Source: Kiritimatiellota bacterium (GTDB lineage Bacteria > Verrucomicrobiota > Lentisphaeria > Oligosphaerales > JAADHN01). Taken from it: DNA of 64,000 nucleotides. This document shows, piece by piece, positions 26,798 to 35,102 of this stretch (its first letter is position 1; every line of letters starts with the position of its first letter). Location: NCBI GenBank assembly GCA_013151865.1, contig JAADHN010000111.1:53921-117920 (forward strand), given 5' to 3'. A program made the translations under genes and the position numbers. The notes beneath the pieces are model-generated. The model saw only the letters and a program-made list of their open reading frames with translations. It had not been told where the DNA came from and did no database searches.

Positions 26798-26960
26798 TAT
26801 GCATTAGTTTTTTTTTACCGGTTCCCCGGCGGGGAAGGCGAAACCCCATTGTCGGCTACTGCGGCGGGGAATCCCGGAATCGCGCAGGCACAATTCCCCG
26901 GACGCCCATCGGAATCCGACATCCCCTCCAGGCGGCAGGCGGTGTTCCACGGGGGAGACT

Positions 26961-27510
26961 TCATGTCGCAAAGCCCCCCGGGGTTTGGCGAATGCTTCGG
27001 CCCAGCCGCAGAACGCACAGTACGCCTTTTGTTCGCAATACGGCGAGGAAACATCCAACTGTGGACTCCGGTCCCTCGGAAGCTGTTACAACACTCGGGG
27101 CTTTGAAAATGGGGCGCTCGAATATCCACGCCAAAGCACGGACGGCATCCTGCAAACGGTCATCATCGGCAACCGATGCTTCATGTCCTCGTAAAGATTG
27201 AGAATCGCTTGACCTTCCACCGAGTTGTCCTGTGCCTGCTTCCGGACGGCTACACGGAAGAAACGGCGCCACCCGGTCCAGTCGTTATCTCGCGAGACAG
27301 CACGCAGGTGTTCGTAGTAGGCGTCACGCTACGCCTCGAAGTAGGCACTGATGTGGAATCGAGGGCACCTGATACGTCCGCACTGCCAAAGAAAAAGCGG
27401 CACAAACATGCGCCCGAGGCGACGGTTGCCGTCGATCGAGTCGAACTCGCTGTCCTTTGCTCGAACACTCCTGGTTCTTGAACCATCCGTAAAAGCACCA
27501 GGTTGTCCTG
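26961..27510 (-). pseudogene. Degenerate Fic-family protein gene
   Basis: The minus strand encodes pieces of a Fic/DOC AMP-transferase in two frames. The first piece (about 27451-27185) holds the Fic loop DSIDGNRRLGRMFVPLFLW (the intact motif is HPFxDGNGRxGR), then FHISAYFEA, an in-frame TAG at 27329-27331, RDAYYEHLRAVSRDNDWTGW and AILNLYEDMKHR. The second piece, in a shifted frame ending at 26961, holds the C-terminal winged helix DRLQDAVRALAWIFERPIF and LAVLRTKGVL. The catalytic histidine is lost, and a stop and frameshift break the frame, so the gene is dead. Sequence before 27451 is too decayed to set the 5' end. Confidence 0.82.
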
Positions 27511-27657
27511 CTCGATGCCCTCGGAATCCTCGCCGCCGGGGCGGTTGCGCGCACCGATTTTGCGGCTACGTTCTCCTTGCCGGGGCAGGTGGATCGCTGC
27601 CGGGGCGCTTCGTCACCTTTCAACTTCGCCATGAATTGATTAAAGGAAGAACATGCC

Positions 27658-30219
27658 ATGAACAGACTGTCGGTTTTCAAGGTATTTGCCGCTCTTGCGG
27701 TCACGATCGCCGCAGGCGCGGGTGCGCAATCCGCCGCTCCTCTACCTCTTCACCCATTTCGGTATCGCGAAGGGTTCGAAGGCGCACCGCCGAAAGTCAG
27801 CCTGTGGGCGACCAACGGCAAGGCAACGGTGCGTTTTCTCGGTCCCGCCACGGACCGTGCGGCCGAGGGTACGCGCGCCCTCAAACTGGACGTACGCCTC
27901 GACAGCGGTTCCTACTGGTACTGGGGCGCCTCGGTCCCGGTCCCGTGCACGGGGCGGCTGCGGATCTCGGCCAAACTCTACGTGGACCCGAGCACCACTG
28001 CGCGGGTGGCGTTTGGAACGAATCGCCTCTATCCACCGACCCGTCACTCCGGTTGCGGCCCCATTCGAACCGTTTCCACACCGGCTGAACGTGGACGCTG
28101 GCAGAGCATCTCGGCCGATTTGGTGACCTCGGGCGAGCAGGGCAAGCGGAGCGTGCTCTCCCGCTGGACCGCCGGTTTTCCGCCGGACGCCGCCGGCTGT
28201 ATGCTCGACCGCTGGGCGATTTTCATTTACGGCAAGCCCGGGGATCGCGCCGTGCTCTGGCTCGACGACGTCCGGATCGAGGGCGACGTCCCCGACACAA
28301 CCGCCTACCTCGACTCCCTGAAAAACCGCTTCAACGAAGCCACGGCGGCCTTTCGCAAGCGCGTTGCACAATGGCGTGCGGAGTTCGCAACGGGCGCAAA
28401 AGGCCTGGACGCCGCCCTGACCGGCGTCCCCGCGGTTCTGGCCGGACCGGCCGAACAGATTCGGAAGAGCCGCGACAAGGCGGAAAAGCTCCTCGCGGCG
28501 TTCGCGAAAGCGGGCTATGCGACCCCATGGGAGGTCGGGGCGCTCGAACAGAGCTTGAAGACGCTCCGGCACGGCCCCGAGGCTTTGGTCTTCTTGCGTC
28601 GGGCCGTTGCGAAAGACGCGCCGGTGGTCTGTCTGGCAAACAACCGACCCGTGGAGGATGTCCGGTTTGCGCCGGACTCGTTCCCGTTGTCCGTGCCCCC
28701 CCGGCGCGGCCTGGAATGCAGCGGCTGTCGCGGCGAGTTCGAGCCGGTCAGTCTCCTGGTTTTCGCTGTGCGCGACGCTCCCGGACTCGTACTGACTGCG
28801 ACCGACCTCACCGGCCCGGAGGGCGCCGTGATTCCGGCCTCGGCCGTGGACATCCGGGTCGTCAAATGGTGGTACCAGGGAGCCGGTCGAAACATCGGCT
28901 ACAATCCCAAGAAAGAACTCAAGGCGGAACTGCTCCTGTACGACGACGCCCTGGTTCGCGTGGACCGCACCAAGCAAGAGAACTACCTGCGAAGCACGGC
29001 GCCTGACGGGACGGAAAAGTGGCTGCTGTGCAGCGGGAAATCGAGCAAGAACCTCGCTGCGGTCCGTCCTCGGGACGCCACCTCGTTGAAACCGCTGGCC
29101 GTGAAAGCCGGAACACTTCGCGAATTCTGGATCACGGTGCGCATTCCGGACAACGCGTCTTCCGGCGCGTATCGAGGCGCGGTCGTCTGGCGCACGAGCG
29201 ACGGACGGTCGGGACAGGCGCCGCTTCGGGTCACCGTGCATCCGTTCGACCTGGCCCCTTCTCCCCTGATCTACTCCATTTACTATCGGGCGAAACTGTC
29301 GAAGGACGGCAAACCCACCATCGGTTCCGAGACCAAGTCCGAACAGCAGTATCGTGCCGAAGTCCGGAACATGCGCGACCATGGGGTGTTGTACCCGTCC
29401 AATTACCAGGGCTGGGACGAAGCGCGCCTCCCCCGCGTACTCGAGGTCCGTCGCGAGCTGGGCCTGCCGACCGACGCCTTTTTCAATCTCGGCCGCTCGA
29501 CCGGCAACCCGGACACCCCTGAAAAACTCGCCGAACTCGGTCGAAGCGTCAAGAAATGGCTCGACCTGTGCAGGGAATACGGGTATCGAGACGTGTATTT
29601 CTACGGGATCGACGAGGCGAAGGGCAAACGCCTTCTCTCGCAGCAGGCCGCCTGGAGGACGGTGCAGGAGGCTGGCGGCAAGACCTTCGTCGCTTGTTAT
29701 CTCAACACCTTCGAGAACATGGGGCGGTTGTTGAACTGCGCCGTGCTGGCCGGTCCGCCCCAAACCGATGAAGCCCGCAAATGGCACAGCGTCGGCGCGC
29801 TCATTTTCTGCTACGCCAATCCTCAAGTCGGGGTCGAGGATCCCGAGATTTACCGGCGGAACTTCGGGCTTCGTCTGTGGAAAGCCGACTACGACGGGGC
29901 CATGGATTATGCCTACCAGCACGGGTTCCATCACGTATGGAACGACTTCGACGATGTCCGGTATCGGGACCACAACTTCACCTATCCGACGATGGACGGT
30001 GTGGTGGACACCATTGAATGGGAGGGATTCCGCGAAGCCGTGGACGATGTGCGTTATGTGGCCACCCTGGAACGCGCCGCCCGCGACGCCGCAGACGCCG
30101 CCCCTGCTCTTGCGGAGTCCGCGCGCAAATGGCTGGACGGCCTGGATCCGGCCGTCGCCAATCTCTACGAGGTGCGCGCCAAGGCGGTCGAGTGGATCAC
30201 GCGACTGCGGAAGCGGTAA
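27658..30219 (+). CDS. Secreted DUF4091-type glycosidase-like protein
   Basis: An 853-residue protein with a signal peptide (about 1-23, MNRLSVFKVFAALAVTIAAG). It has a jelly-roll carbohydrate-binding-like domain (about 35-210), a helical segment (about 215-310), a beta domain, and a C-terminal TIM-barrel-like region with VYFYGIDEAKG and the terminal DTIEWEGFREAVDDVRYVAT stretch. The last is the signature of DUF4091 proteins, common in polysaccharide-degrading planctomycetes and relatives. The catalytic assignment is uncertain. The ATG at 27658 lies after AAAGGAAG. It may be a separate transcription unit; the riboswitch promoter begins 84 bases after its stop. Confidence 0.82.
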   Translation: MNRLSVFKVFAALAVTIAAGAGAQSAAPLPLHPFRYREGFEGAPPKVSLWATNGKATVRFLGPATDRAAEGTRALKLDVRLDSGSYWYWGASVPVPCTGRLRISAKLYVDPSTTARVAFGTNRLYPPTRHSGCGPIRTVSTPAERGRWQSISADLVTSGEQGKRSVLSRWTAGFPPDAAGCMLDRWAIFIYGKPGDRAVLWLDDVRIEGDVPDTTAYLDSLKNRFNEATAAFRKRVAQWRAEFATGAKGLDAALTGVPAVLAGPAEQIRKSRDKAEKLLAAFAKAGYATPWEVGALEQSLKTLRHGPEALVFLRRAVAKDAPVVCLANNRPVEDVRFAPDSFPLSVPPRRGLECSGCRGEFEPVSLLVFAVRDAPGLVLTATDLTGPEGAVIPASAVDIRVVKWWYQGAGRNIGYNPKKELKAELLLYDDALVRVDRTKQENYLRSTAPDGTEKWLLCSGKSSKNLAAVRPRDATSLKPLAVKAGTLREFWITVRIPDNASSGAYRGAVVWRTSDGRSGQAPLRVTVHPFDLAPSPLIYSIYYRAKLSKDGKPTIGSETKSEQQYRAEVRNMRDHGVLYPSNYQGWDEARLPRVLEVRRELGLPTDAFFNLGRSTGNPDTPEKLAELGRSVKKWLDLCREYGYRDVYFYGIDEAKGKRLLSQQAAWRTVQEAGGKTFVACYLNTFENMGRLLNCAVLAGPPQTDEARKWHSVGALIFCYANPQVGVEDPEIYRRNFGLRLWKADYDGAMDYAYQHGFHHVWNDFDDVRYRDHNFTYPTMDGVVDTIEWEGFREAVDDVRYVATLERAARDAADAAPALAESARKWLDGLDPAVANLYEVRAKAVEWITRLRKR

Positions 30220-30302
30220 TCCACTGCGGCGCCTCCCGTCAAACAGCGGTTTCCGCCGTGTCGGGCGACCGACTCGCGGCGGCGGTCCCGCTCGGGGCCC
30301 TG

Positions 30303-30331
30303 TTGATTTCCCGACACGCGCGCAGTATAGT
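30303..30331 (+). promoter_or_regulatory. Promoter upstream of the fluoride riboswitch
   Basis: A -35 box TTGATT (30303-30308) and a -10 box TATAGT (30326-30331) are separated by 17 bases. Transcription would begin near 30338, just before the aptamer, so the riboswitch lies in a proper 5' leader. Confidence 0.7.
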
Positions 30332-30351
30332 TCAACGGTATCCAATGCGAA

Positions 30352-30410
30352 TGGGGATGGAGTCCCCCGAGAAACGCCGACTCCGCAACTTATGGCTGAT
30401 GACTCCTGTC
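30352..30410 (+). promoter_or_regulatory. Fluoride riboswitch (crcB motif)
   Basis: The aptamer matches the fluoride riboswitch consensus. Stem P1 is GGGG (30353-30356) paired with CCCC (30364-30367), enclosing ATGGAGT. AAAC follows, then a stem GCC (30376-30378)/GGC (30394-30396), then the invariant TGATG and ACTCCT. The pseudoknot pairs GGAGT (30359-30363) with ACTCC (30402-30406), as GAGGC pairs with GCCUC in the Thermotoga petrophila aptamer. Binding fluoride stabilises this pseudoknot. It controls the operon starting at 30504 through the terminator at 30405-30480. Confidence 0.88.
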
Positions 30411-30480
30411 GTACGTGGAACACCCCTTCTCCTGCTTCGCAAAGGAGGCAGGGGCCAAGTCCACGCGGCAGGTTTTTTCT
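30405..30480 (+). terminator. Expression-platform terminator of the fluoride riboswitch
   Basis: The outer stem pairs CCTGTCG and CGTGGA (30405-30419, two-base bulge) with TCCACGCGGCAGG (30460-30472). It encloses an inner hairpin (CCCC...CTCCT with AGGAG...GGGG, 30423-30454) and is followed by six T residues (30473-30478). The left arm begins inside the pseudoknot strand ACTCC (30402-30406), so aptamer and terminator are mutually exclusive. This is an ON switch: fluoride should allow read-through. Confidence 0.85.
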
Positions 30481-30503
30481 TTCTCTGCAAGAGAGGCCGT
30501 TTC

Positions 30504-30992
30504 ATGCCGGAATCAGCGCGCATTGCCATGAACCCGAACCACCGGCGCGGTGTCGGCGCCACCCTCCGCCTGCTGGACGAAATGCTTTGCCGGTTCGAGG
30601 AATGGGGAGAGGGTCGGGAGAAAACGTCGATCCTGTATCGGGAGAAAAACAACCTGAGTCCGATGCAGCGCGCCGGAATCCTGGCCGCGGTCGGCGAACT
30701 CCGCGACCGCTTGGAAGCATTCCGCCGGGACTTGGGACTGCGGCCGACCGTTCAGACCGCCGAGTCGGACATTTGGGGAGGCTGTTCCGGAGTGTGGGAG
30801 AACTTGGTGGAACTGGAAAGTTCGTACCTGCGGCGGTACGGCAAGGTCTCGCCGGAACTCGCGACGTACATGGATGCCCACGTCCCGGCACTCATCGAAG
30901 GCATCGAGATGATTCTGGCGACGGTCACCGCCCGCCCCCCGGACCGTGAGGAGGCCCGAGGCCAAGGCGACGCTTCCGGGGGGCTCGAATGA
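30504..30992 (+). CDS. Uncharacterised protein under fluoride riboswitch control
   Basis: A 162-residue soluble, mostly helical protein without signal peptide or membrane segment. Conserved-looking stretches are FEEWGEGREKTSILYREKNN, MQRAGILAAVGELRDRLE, and IWGGCSGVWENLVELESSYL, followed by RRYGKVSPELATYMD. I recognise no named family. The ATG at 30504 has AGAGG seven bases upstream and lies about 25 bases after the terminator T-run. Its stop overlaps the DUF6062 start by four bases (ATGA), so the two are one operon. The riboswitch suggests a role when fluoride enters the cell; that is inference from position only. Confidence 0.75.
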   Translation: MPESARIAMNPNHRRGVGATLRLLDEMLCRFEEWGEGREKTSILYREKNNLSPMQRAGILAAVGELRDRLEAFRRDLGLRPTVQTAESDIWGGCSGVWENLVELESSYLRRYGKVSPELATYMDAHVPALIEGIEMILATVTARPPDREEARGQGDASGGLE

Positions 30993-31675
30993 AGCGGCCG
31001 CCCGACAAGCACCTGTCTTACTTCACGGTCCTGGAAGCTTTGCGGGAAGCAACGGCATGTCCGTTCTGCCACATCGAGAAAACCGGGGTGGACCGTTACC
31101 TTTCCGGGGTCCTGGACGAACACGTAAACGATCCGGGCGTCCGCCGGGATCTGGCCAGAGCCCGGGGGTATTGCCCGCGCCATGCTCACCGCCTTCTCCG
31201 GTTCGGGGGCGCCCTCGGGACGGCAATTCTCTACGGAGACCAAGTGCGAAACCTCCGGGAAGAACTGCAGGCGCTGGCCACGGGCCGCGCGGCGGAGACC
31301 GCAGTCCGGCGGACCGCGGCCCGCTGGACTCTGCACGAGGATTGCCCGGCCTGCCGGCACCAGGCCGAGGAACGGAAGCGGGCCGTGTCCGTCCTGCTCG
31401 AGTTTCTCGCCGAATCCGAACTGCGCACCGCATTCAAAGCCGCCCCCCTTCCCTGCCTGCCCCATTTTTTCGTTCTGACGGAAAACGCCGGCACTTCGAC
31501 GCTTCGTCGTTTCCTGGTCCGGGAACAGTTGCGAAAACTGGATGAACTGGCATACGACTTGGAAGAATTCTGCCGAAAACAGGACTACCGTTTCCGCCAT
31601 GAACCCATGACTCGGGAACGGGATGCCTGGTTGCGGGCGGCAGCAGTGATGACCGGTGAGGCGGGAGTGTTCTGA
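30989..31675 (+). CDS. DUF6062 family protein
   Basis: A 228-residue protein with four cysteine/histidine clusters in order: CPFC (C24, C27), YCPRHAHRL, DCPACRHQ and PCLPHF. The pattern suggests two zinc sites or a redox-active pair. The segment EHVNDPGVRRDLARARGYCP is typical of DUF6062. No enzymatic function is established. It is translationally coupled by a four-base overlap to the preceding 162-residue protein and is therefore also behind the fluoride riboswitch. No CrcB/Fluc exporter or ClC-F gene is in the window. Confidence 0.78.
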   Translation: MKRPPDKHLSYFTVLEALREATACPFCHIEKTGVDRYLSGVLDEHVNDPGVRRDLARARGYCPRHAHRLLRFGGALGTAILYGDQVRNLREELQALATGRAAETAVRRTAARWTLHEDCPACRHQAEERKRAVSVLLEFLAESELRTAFKAAPLPCLPHFFVLTENAGTSTLRRFLVREQLRKLDELAYDLEEFCRKQDYRFRHEPMTRERDAWLRAAAVMTGEAGVF

Positions 31676-31856
31676 TACCCTTTGGACAGGATGGAACACC
31701 GGACCACCGAATCCCTGCCGCGACAACCACGAGACCTCACAGTTTACCATCGGATGCGGGCGTGTTTTGGGCCCGGTCGCACGAACCATCGGGGGCCGGC
31801 GCGATACGCCTGCCGGCCGCATCGCGCCGACCGAAGAGAGGAAAGCGGGGAGGGAG

Positions 31857-33260
31857 TTACAGGCTGTCGTGGTCGAGTACGGACCGGTTTTGGACGCTTT
31901 CGTCCTCGGGCATCGCCAGCGCCTTCTCGAGGAACCCCACCAATTGCCATGCATAGCGGTATTCCAGCAATGACGCGATGGCACGAGCACTACCGAGGCC
32001 GTTTTCGCCGGGGATCCTGGGTTCCGGCTGGATCAGAGAGAAATAGGTCGTAAGCCAGCGGCTGCGCGCCAAACGTCCCCCGGAACGGCGTTCTTTCTTC
32101 TCCAATTCCACCGCCCCGGTGCCGAGTGCATCGAACAGCATGCTACCCAATCGAAAGAAGTACTCCAACGGCTGCTCGCGCAAAAGCCCGGCAGCGAGTT
32201 CCTCGTCGTCCCGGGCCAAGAACTCGAGCCCAAGATTGGTCCACCGCCTCACTTTATCGAGCGCCTCGCGGCGCCGCGTCAGATCGCCGATGTCCAGATT
32301 GTCCGCAATGATCACTTTGTTGGCGATATCCAGCAGTTGCGATTCCATGCGCACCCGGTAAAACTCGTCGAACCGGACCTCCCGCCTGATTGCGCGCCCC
32401 AGCAGCAGCGCCTCGCGCCTGGGCAGGGCTGGCGTCAGGCATTCCGACGCATCCTCCGCATCAAGCGTCTCCCGCCTCCACCGTTCCAGTTCCCCCGAGA
32501 TATCCACGGGCACCGGGTAATAAATGCTGATGGCCAAAGTGGGCGGCGGGATACCCCGTCCCAGCAGACGCGCATCCCGCCCGGCCACGGCATCGGCCTC
32601 CATGGTCCCTCGGCTGTGCATCCGCACCCATCCCAGCAGGCGAACCCAGAGATTGGGGTCCATGGCGTAGAGGCGCTCGAGGAATTCTCGGACCACCGTG
32701 TTCCGCGCCGTGATCCAGCCGGGGTCGCAGTAATAATCGTCGTTGATCATGACGTCGTGATTGAATCGGACCTGTCTCTTGAGGTAATAGGCGAGCAGGT
32801 CCACATTGATAGCCGTGAGCAGGCGAAACACCTGGCCGTCGTCGCATTCCATCAGCAGCCGGAGCCAGTCGGTAAACTTGCGGGTATCCAGCTTTTCCCC
32901 TTTCCAGCAGTCGTGATCGAGCATGAAGTTCAGCTGCGTTTCCGAAACATGCTCGACAACCTCCTGGGACTCCCATTTACCCATGTGCTGCACGGCCTCG
33001 TACAGTTCGCGTGCGGGCAATTTGGGAACGATCTCCTCCGGACTCTCCGCCAAGAGGATCAGGTCGATGCGATCCTCGGCCGGGGCCGCGCAGACCACGG
33101 CGGTCTTCTCCTCTGTGGAAAGGCAGGCAAAACGGTGTTCGGCTTCGGCACGATCACGGCCGGCCAAGGCCACGAGTTCTTCCGCTTCGCGCCGGGCCGC
33201 GACGCCTGCCTCGCCCCGACCGAAATCATGTCCCACAGACGTTGTTTCGTTGACTTCCAT
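31857..33260 (-). CDS. DUF6178 family protein
   Basis: A 467-residue soluble protein, largely helical. It resembles the DUF6178 family, seen mainly in deltaproteobacteria and related groups, of unknown role. Recognisable stretches are MLDHDCWKGEKLDTRKFTDW, LLTAINVDLLAYYLKRQV and LGLEFLARDDEELAAGLL. The ATG at 33260 is used; a GTG at 33272 adds four residues and neither has a strong ribosome binding site. It lies downstream of the phosphoesterase gene on the same strand, with a 224-base spacer holding a possible repeat copy. Confidence 0.7.
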   Translation of the reverse strand: MEVNETTSVGHDFGRGEAGVAARREAEELVALAGRDRAEAEHRFACLSTEEKTAVVCAAPAEDRIDLILLAESPEEIVPKLPARELYEAVQHMGKWESQEVVEHVSETQLNFMLDHDCWKGEKLDTRKFTDWLRLLMECDDGQVFRLLTAINVDLLAYYLKRQVRFNHDVMINDDYYCDPGWITARNTVVREFLERLYAMDPNLWVRLLGWVRMHSRGTMEADAVAGRDARLLGRGIPPPTLAISIYYPVPVDISGELERWRRETLDAEDASECLTPALPRREALLLGRAIRREVRFDEFYRVRMESQLLDIANKVIIADNLDIGDLTRRREALDKVRRWTNLGLEFLARDDEELAAGLLREQPLEYFFRLGSMLFDALGTGAVELEKKERRSGGRLARSRWLTTYFSLIQPEPRIPGENGLGSARAIASLLEYRYAWQLVGFLEKALAMPEDESVQNRSVLDHDSL

Positions 33261-33394
33261 CGAATAGCACACCCATTACCTGTCTTGCCAACCGTCTCGC
33301 CCGGCCCGAAAGCCCAAGCCCTGCGAGTCCCTCCGGACACTCCCGGGAGGCGCTGTTGCAAAATAACTCGGAATCATCCAGGCTATATTGCAAA

Positions 33395-33430
33395 GGTCGC
33401 CAGTTCGTCAGCACTCCCGATTATTTCGAG
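33395..33430 (-). repeat. Degenerate intergenic repeat, copy C
   Basis: The minus strand reads CTCGAAATAATCGGGAGTGC then TGACGAACTGGC, matching about 27 of 34 aligned positions of copy B. The same frame reads LEIIGSADELATFAI and a stop. It starts about 55 bases after the stop of the phosphoesterase gene, the same relation to a gene end as copies A and B. Confidence 0.45.
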
Positions 33431-33484
33431 CGAATCAGTATCTGCACGGTCGGACCGCAACGCACCACCGCACGTGACCGGTTC

Positions 33485-34945
33485 TTACTCCCGACGCATC
33501 AAACTGCATTTTCGGACAAGTACGTCGCCGGCCAGCGTCCCTCGAACGGCGAGGCGCACCGGGCCGCCGGTTCGCAGGCCGCCCTGACGGCGGTCCATCG
33601 TGGCCGAGGCCAGGACCCAACGCCCCGCTTTGGCCGGGTCCGGTTCGGTCCGAACCAGCACGCGGGCGCTCGCCCCCTCGCCTTGCAGCAGGCAGAGCTC
33701 GAGGTAGCCCTGGAACGGTTCTTGCCAGCGCACCTGCGCCCGGGCGGTAAACCGCATTCCGGCGCTGGCCGATACTGGTTGCGAAACCAGGGCAAACGCC
33801 GCCGGGGCCCGACATGTAACCCGGAAAACCGGGAAGCCGTCTCCCTCTTCGACCGCCACCCGCTGAATCTCCGGACGCGCCAAGCGGACCGTCCAGCGTC
33901 CCGGCGGATTCTCTCTGCCCACCACCCCCCTGGTCGGCTCCGGCAGGGGCAGATCGGCCCGAGGACCCGGGGCGACAGCCGGTGCGATGGCGTGGACAGG
34001 AGCGAAAACCGTTTCGTCCCCGGCGGCGCGGATGCGTCGGAGAACAAACGGCGCCAAGCCCACGGCCGTCAGGCACAGCAACGCCAGGATCAGCGCCGCC
34101 AGCCGCCAACGGCGCACGGCGCTCTCGAGGTTCTGCACGCCATGCCCGGCTGCGGGCGCATCTTCGCGGACCGGAGGATGAAAATCCAGGGTCTCCCGCA
34201 CCGGCCGCCCGGCCAGGGCCTGGGAAACCTGAATGAAGCTTCCCCCGGCCGCAGGCAGTCCGGCCGCATCGAGTTCTCGGCGATAAGCGTCCACGTCGAA
34301 CGGCACCCGCCGGAAAACCACGGTCCGTGCCACATCGTCCAGAAGGCAGTAGCCGGCGCGGGGATCGCCGTCCCGCGGCTGGCCGACCGAACCCACATTT
34401 ACGACGTACCGCAGCTCCGGGGCAAGAGTGAAATCGACGCCAGGACCGGCCGTCACACCGCCCCCCGGGGCCGCGACAAACACCCCGGGAACATGGGTGT
34501 GCCCAACGAAAACCACCGGTTCGCGACAGGCGCCCAACACCGATGCCGCTTCGCCCGAGCCGAACACATAGCCGAAGCGCAGCGGGTTGGCCAGCTCTGC
34601 ATGGACACACCGGAAATCGCTGCCGTGAATCACCAGCGGCAACTTCCTGAAAAAACGCGCCGCTTTCGCGTCCAGCCGCGACGCCGTCCACCGAATGATA
34701 CGGCGCGCGGCGTCGTTGAACGTTCCGGGGTCGAGTTTCCCGCAGATCACGGCATCGTGGTTGCCGAGTAGGATATGATGGACGCGAGTGTAGACCTGCT
34801 CGAGCACCTCGGCCGGGGCCGGTCCGTAGCCGACGATGTCACCGAGGCAGATGATGCGGTCCGCGCCGGCAATGCGAATATCGGTGATAACCGCATTCCA
34901 GGCCTGGCGGTTGGCGTGGACATCGGAAATGATCGCGTAGCGCAC
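33485..34945 (-). CDS. Metallophosphoesterase with membrane segment and C-terminal beta domain
   Basis: A 486-residue protein. The N-terminal ~230 residues are a calcineurin-like phosphodiesterase of the YfcE/MJ0936 group: ISDVHANRQAW, CLGDIVGYGP, LLGNHDAV and VFVGHTHVPG supply the two-metal site. A hydrophobic helix (about 275-295, LAALILALLCLTAVGLAPFV) follows, then a beta-rich domain resembling a carbohydrate-binding or galactose-binding fold. If the helix spans the membrane, the phosphoesterase is cytoplasmic and the beta domain outside. The GTG at 34945 is preferred over a start at 34981 because GAGGA lies seven bases upstream and the DVHAN domain begins at once. Confidence 0.82.
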   Translation of the reverse strand: MRYAIISDVHANRQAWNAVITDIRIAGADRIICLGDIVGYGPAPAEVLEQVYTRVHHILLGNHDAVICGKLDPGTFNDAARRIIRWTASRLDAKAARFFRKLPLVIHGSDFRCVHAELANPLRFGYVFGSGEAASVLGACREPVVFVGHTHVPGVFVAAPGGGVTAGPGVDFTLAPELRYVVNVGSVGQPRDGDPRAGYCLLDDVARTVVFRRVPFDVDAYRRELDAAGLPAAGGSFIQVSQALAGRPVRETLDFHPPVREDAPAAGHGVQNLESAVRRWRLAALILALLCLTAVGLAPFVLRRIRAAGDETVFAPVHAIAPAVAPGPRADLPLPEPTRGVVGRENPPGRWTVRLARPEIQRVAVEEGDGFPVFRVTCRAPAAFALVSQPVSASAGMRFTARAQVRWQEPFQGYLELCLLQGEGASARVLVRTEPDPAKAGRWVLASATMDRRQGGLRTGGPVRLAVRGTLAGDVLVRKCSLMRRE

Positions 34946-35102
34946 CTTGTCGTCCTCGTGCGGAACGGCGCCGTCGTGCATTTCGAAAACGCACGGTTCA
35001 AGGCGCGAAACCCGTTAGTGTACCGTGTTTCGACAAAGAAGCAAGAAAGCGGAGATGCGCCAAGCGGTCGGGGGAGCGGTCTTCGCATGCCGGACCAGCG
35101 GC

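Noticed and set aside
30240..30300. Possible further copy of the intergenic repeat after the DUF4091-type gene (frame SGDRLAAAVPLGALL)
   Set aside because: The match needs gaps and is GC-driven; too weak to annotate as a copy.
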